From assembly GCF_007859395.1 (NCBI RefSeq), contig NZ_VOHD01000003.1:851028-915027 (forward strand): DNA of 64,000 bases, read 5' to 3'. The DNA is from Planomicrobium sp. CPCC 101110. Its GTDB lineage: Bacteria > Bacillota > Bacilli > Bacillales_A > Planococcaceae. The notes below the pieces were generated by a model, which worked only from the letters and a program-made list of their open reading frames with translations, was not told where the DNA came from and searched no databases. Made by a program: the position numbers and the translations under genes. Positions 61,088-64,000 of the stretch are shown in pieces. How positions within the stretch are numbered: position 1 is the first letter of the stretch; each line of letters opens with the position of its first letter.

Positions 61088-61828
61088 ATGGGTGGAAAAT
61101 ATATTTTCAGATTTGATGATATCGCTCCGAATATGGACTGGGGGAACTATGAATATATAAAAAGTATATTCGATAAATATGATGTCAAACCGCTTATCGG
61201 TGTAATTCCCGACAATCAGGATCCTGAACTACAAAAGTATGCATATAGAGACGAAGATTATTTTTGGAATGAAATGAGGAAACTTCAACGGAACGGCTGG
61301 GAAATTGCATTACATGGGTATCAACATAAATATGTGACAAAAGAAGCCGGGATTTTTGGCATAAACAATAAAAGTGAATTTTCGGGGTTACCCATCGAAG
61401 TTCAAAACGAAAAAATAAAAAATGGTATGAGATTATTTAATAGCCGTGACATTAAAACTGATACTTTTATGGCTCCATCACATTCCTTGGATAGAAATAC
61501 ATTGCTGGTTCTGAAGGAAAATGGAATCCATACAATAACAGATGGATTTGCGCTGTATCCATACTATTATGAAGATTTGCTATTTGTACCCCAACTATTC
61601 GCAACCCAACGGAGAATGCCTTTTGGCATTTATACGTTTTGTATTCATTTCAACACGATGACCAAAGCAAGTATTACCGAAATAGAGGATTTTATTAAGT
61701 TAAATAGAGATGATATTATTACATTTTCTGAAGCAAAGGCATATGCCACGAAAAATCCGATCAATAAATTATCAGGAACATTCTTCAAGTCATCCCTATC
61801 TGTTAAACGGGGTTTGCAAAATATTTGA
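61088..61828 (+). CDS. DUF2334 polysaccharide deacetylase-like protein
   Basis: The 246-residue product has the polysaccharide deacetylase fold markers: FRFDDIAPNMDW near the start (two metal-site Asp), GWEIALHGYQHKYV (His-x3-His) around residue 77-90, and TFMAPSHSLD. DUF2334 proteins are predicted de-N-acetylases of surface glycans. ATG 61088 follows AAAAGGAGAG; an in-frame extension upstream to 60989 has no RBS. No signal peptide is seen, so it may act on an intracellular precursor. It is 139 bp after the acyltransferase, perhaps co-transcribed. Confidence 0.8.
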   Translation: MGGKYIFRFDDIAPNMDWGNYEYIKSIFDKYDVKPLIGVIPDNQDPELQKYAYRDEDYFWNEMRKLQRNGWEIALHGYQHKYVTKEAGIFGINNKSEFSGLPIEVQNEKIKNGMRLFNSRDIKTDTFMAPSHSLDRNTLLVLKENGIHTITDGFALYPYYYEDLLFVPQLFATQRRMPFGIYTFCIHFNTMTKASITEIEDFIKLNRDDIITFSEAKAYATKNPINKLSGTFFKSSLSVKRGLQNI

Positions 61829-61930
61829 CACGGGGACACTTATGGTTTGTCCCATGTTTTTTGTGCAATCTAAGATCATGTTTTTTACGATAGGTAAGGC
61901 TTCTGGAACAGAGTTTTCTGAGGCAATAGC

Positions 61931-61968
61931 AGAGCCGCCGGATTGAATCCCGGCGGCTCTTGTCTTTT
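61931..61968 (+). terminator. Rho-independent terminator
   Basis: AGAGCCGCCGG, loop and CCGGCGGCTCT, followed by TGTCTTTT. Confidence 0.8.
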
Positions 61969-62058
61969 GCTTTGTTGTCCATTTTTGCGCTTAGCCTGTG
62001 TAAAAAGGTCATACTAAGAGGAAATTAAGATGCTTTTCGTTTCAAATACTTCAGGAAT

Positions 62059-62090
62059 TTAACCCGCTTTTAACCTGAAAGGACTAAAAT
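62059..62090 (+). promoter_or_regulatory. PhoP-like direct-repeat promoter (site 4 of 5)
   Basis: TTAACC at 62059 and 62070, and TAAAAT at 62085. Confidence 0.7.
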
Positions 62091-62287
62091 TCAAGCTGAC
62101 AATCTCTTTCTTATACAAGTAAAGGCAGAAAATCTGCTCTCCACTACTTTTATATATTTAAAGTAATCGTAACTTTGGGGTTTGAAATGGCTAAGTTCAA
62201 GTGTAAACAGACTTCCTGTTTTAATAGAAACGTTTAAGGAGAATTTTAAGGAAGCTCAAGGGATAAAATTGTGAAAGGGGACTGAAT

Positions 62288-63208
62288 GTGATTAGCCAAA
62301 GCCAAGTTATTATCACTGTAGTTTTGATGCTTATGACAACATTTTTGTATTTCAACCAATCTTCTTTAAACAAAGAAATGGAGTCTGCCACATCAATAAC
62401 GGATTTTGGAGCAAAAGGTGATGGCACTAGTGATGATACTAAACCAATTCGAGATGCAATAGAGTCCATAAGCAAAGCAGGCGGAGGAGTAGTGACCATT
62501 CCTAAAGGAACCTATATGATTGATGCAATCCAATCTGTACATCTAATGGATAATGTTACATTAGATTTTAAACCGGGATCAATATTCAAAGCCATACCGA
62601 ATGATGCAAGCAACTACGCAATATTAAGCATTCACGACGTTGAAAATGTAAAAGTGACCGGGAAACCGAAGATTCAGGGAGAAAGAGCGCAGCATACCGG
62701 TGAAACTGGAGAGTGGGGTTTTGGAATAAGCATTAAAGGTGCAACTGATATTTACATTGAAAATGCAAATATAGTAGATTGCTGGGGCGATGGGATATAT
62801 ATAGGGCCGACCAAAAGCCAAAACTATAGTGAAAATATCGTTATAAAAGATCCTCTGCTTGAAAATAACCGAAGGCAAGGAATTTCTGTTATATCCGTTA
62901 AAAATTTAAAAATAACTGATCCCGTCATCAATAATACCAGTGGAACTGATCCGCAAAGCGGAATTGATATAGAACCTAATTCGAATACGGAGCATTTGGA
63001 AAACATAGAAATAGTTAATCTGTCTTCAAAGAATAATGAAGGCTTCGGCTTTCAAATCTACTTGGAAAACTTCGAAAACAGTAAAAACCAAGTCAGTATA
63101 ACAGTTGATACATCGAAAAATATTACAGATGGAATTTCAATATCCAAAACCGATAATATCAAAGGGGAAATTAAAATCGGCGATGAACAATTCCTGCCCG
63201 ACCTTTAA
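62288..63208 (+). CDS. Exported right-handed beta-helix protein (pectate lyase 3-like)
   Basis: The 306-residue protein has an N-terminal membrane anchor or signal (7-22) and then ITDFGAKGDGTSDDTKPIRDAI. That is the standard N-cap of pectate-lyase-3/GH28-like beta helices, with the GGGVVTIPKGTYMI rung. Later rungs contain WGDGIYIG, RRQGISV and SGIDIEPNS, which resemble parallel-helix polysaccharide lyases or epimerases. GTG 62288 follows AAAGGGGACTG. Given its PhoP-like promoter and the UDP-glucose dehydrogenase gene downstream, it probably acts on a uronate-containing surface polymer. Substrate unknown. Confidence 0.75.
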   Translation: MISQSQVIITVVLMLMTTFLYFNQSSLNKEMESATSITDFGAKGDGTSDDTKPIRDAIESISKAGGGVVTIPKGTYMIDAIQSVHLMDNVTLDFKPGSIFKAIPNDASNYAILSIHDVENVKVTGKPKIQGERAQHTGETGEWGFGISIKGATDIYIENANIVDCWGDGIYIGPTKSQNYSENIVIKDPLLENNRRQGISVISVKNLKITDPVINNTSGTDPQSGIDIEPNSNTEHLENIEIVNLSSKNNEGFGFQIYLENFENSKNQVSITVDTSKNITDGISISKTDNIKGEIKIGDEQFLPDL

Positions 63209-63247
63209 AGACTATAGAAATAGTAGAGTGATTTCAACCTATAGTGA

Positions 63248-63296
63248 ACTGCACCTCCATCGTTAGACAGAACTAACAATGGAGGTGCAGTTTTTT
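63248..63296 (+). terminator. Rho-independent terminator
   Basis: CTGCACCTCCAT and ATGGAGGTGCAG with an inner TTAG/CTAA pair, followed by TTTTTT. Confidence 0.9.
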
Positions 63297-63588
63297 AAGC
63301 GAAATTCGCATCTGCAGTTAAGAGCTTGATATCATGCCAGGACTTGGATGGAAAAAATATTACCAAGAAATCAAAAGTAATGGAGCAATCATTTCCAATA
63401 CTATAAGAACTATAAGAAGAAAATCGCCGAGAGGCTTTTCTTGAACGTGGAGCATTATGCGACGCTGATCATGGATGCAGGTGCAAAAATTTGCGATCAC
63501 GCCATTTGAACCCATCCCTTGCTATGTAATATCAACAAGATGCGACTATGGAAAACCTGCTAAGAATTAATATATGGAATGAAAGTTG

Positions 63589-63638
63589 AAATGCTTTTCG
63601 TCAAGCCACGGCAAACGGCTTTCGAAAGGCGTTTTTTT
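63589..63638 (+). terminator. Rho-independent terminator-like hairpin
   Basis: AAATGCTTTTCG pairs (with G-U pairs) with CGAAAGGCGTTT around a 22-base loop, followed by TTTT. Confidence 0.6.
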
Positions 63639-63666
63639 ATTCTATAAAACAAAATTTTTTGACAGT

Positions 63667-63698
63667 TTAACCAGTTCTTAACCTGTAGGTACTAGTAT
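63667..63698 (+). promoter_or_regulatory. PhoP-like direct-repeat promoter (site 5 of 5)
   Basis: TTAACC at 63667 and 63678, and TAGTAT at 63693, upstream of the tuaD-like gene. In B. subtilis the tua operon is a known PhoP target. Confidence 0.75.
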
Positions 63699-63911
63699 CT
63701 ATCTTAACAAGAGAAAACACTTGAAGTTTTAGCTGATTCTTAATGGAAGAGGGGTCATGGGAGTGGAAGATTAAAAAAGTTCGGCGAATTGGACTAATTG
63801 GAAAACATTCATCATTTATGGGGGCTTGAGCTTCAACTTTATATTCCTTTTTATTTCAGAAATGATATTTCAACTTTTAAATTGCTATCAAACAGTATTG
63901 GAGAGAAAAAT

Positions 63912-64000
63912 ATGACAAAAATAGCTGTAGTAGGAACTGGATATGTGGGTTTGGTATCAGGGGCAATTCTTTCGGATTTCGGGCATACGGTAACATGTGT
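63912..64000 (+). CDS. tuaD: UDP-glucose 6-dehydrogenase, 5' end only
   Basis: Only the first 29 codons are in the window. They give the Rossmann start of the UDP-glucose/GDP-mannose dehydrogenase family, IAVVGTGYVGLVSGAILSDF, with G-x-G-x-x-G. The enzyme oxidises UDP-glucose to UDP-glucuronate for teichuronic acid or exopolysaccharide synthesis. GGAGAGAAAAAT precedes the ATG. The PhoP-like promoter upstream fits TuaD (phosphate-starvation teichuronic acid); an exopolysaccharide Ugd paralogue is the alternative. Confidence 0.75.
   Translation, partial: MTKIAVVGTGYVGLVSGAILSDFGHTVTC

Larger units (their letters stand above)
61829..62287. other. Intergenic region with terminator and PhoP-like promoter
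   Basis: A terminator (61931-61968) and the fourth PhoP-like site (62059-62090) are present, then a 190-bp leader with no ORF. Confidence 0.5.
63209..63911. other. Intergenic region before the UDP-glucose dehydrogenase gene
   Basis: Two terminators (63248-63296 and 63589-63638) bracket a 290-bp stretch in which a start-less frame ending at 63509 (KIAERLFLNVEHYATLIMD) looks like a gene scrap. The fifth PhoP-like promoter follows at 63667-63698, about 215 bp ahead of the gene. Confidence 0.45.

Noticed and set aside
1..64000. tRNA, rRNA, CRISPR arrays or complete insertion sequences
   Set aside because: No cloverleaf-like genes, regular spacer repeats or intact transposase frames were recognised; only one IS3 scrap was found.

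Overview
The window looks like a chromosomal segment of a low-to-mid GC Gram-positive bacterium of the order Bacillales, most likely Planococcaceae. The grounds are strong AGGAGG-type ribosome binding sites, frequent TTG/GTG starts, CcpA cre boxes, zinc-ribbon TcaA/YvbJ-type proteins, a class D sortase remnant, a FIMAH-like domain on a secreted pectinase and tuaD-type UDP-glucose dehydrogenase. Genus is inference only. No rRNA, tRNA or CRISPR array was seen.

Layout. 1-2.7 kb: very AT-rich; the 3' end of an unknown gene, a tiny membrane peptide, a GH43-like secreted protein and gene scraps. 2.7-4.1 kb: ilvA, followed by a galE 3' scrap. 4.25-5.6 kb (minus): a two-gene coiled-coil/glycine-rich operon. 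6.0-7.0 kb: a FemAB/GNAT-like acyltransferase. 7.3-8.9 kb: a DarTG toxin-antitoxin pair with three in-frame nonsense codons. 9.1-9.6 kb: a Cys-rich bacteriocin-like peptide with a two-TM candidate immunity protein. 9.9-11.0 kb: a membrane acyltransferase. 11.2-15.1 kb: a LA2681-type HEPN gene and a small acidic protein, both duplicated with reciprocal decay, plus an IS3 scrap. 15.7-18.2 kb: an exported triple OB-fold-like protein and a membrane HEPN protein.

18.6-37 kb is an accessory island. It holds two copies of a [SbsA/Ig-like exported protein + zinc-ribbon TcaA-like protein] pair in opposite orientation, one copy damaged. It also holds a broken lipoprotein, a five-gene operon ending in a Ycf46-like AAA+ ATPase, and two further zinc-ribbon membrane proteins. 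Four of these units share one extended -10 promoter sequence. This island is the best candidate for an undescribed cell-envelope system. Remnants of an unknown gene and of a class D sortase close it.

38-41.4 kb: an NhaC-type antiporter and a multi-TM permease preceded by a leader peptide. 41.8-56 kb: a complete hexuronate/pectin catabolic cluster. It comprises TRAP transporter dctPQM, a LacI-family repressor, uxaE, uxaC, a Gfo/Idh/MocA oxidoreductase, secreted GH28 polygalacturonase, kdgK, uxuA, SDR-type uxuB and another SDR. Two identical ACAACGTTGT operators and perfect cre boxes link its two transcription units. Galacturonate and glucuronate would converge through UxaC and UxaE on fructuronate, then UxuB, UxuA and KdgK give KDPG; the aldolase is not in the window.

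56.4-64 kb: surface and polysaccharide genes: a Big_2 protein, an AEC transporter, a NeuD-like acetyltransferase, a second FemAB/GNAT protein, a DUF2334 deacetylase, a beta-helix protein and the 5' end of UDP-glucose dehydrogenase. Five promoters (upstream of 6036, 56468, 59959, 62288 and 63912) carry an identical PhoP-like direct repeat (TTAACC-N5-TTAACC) exactly 15 bp, start to start, ahead of a -10 hexamer. They therefore look like one regulon.
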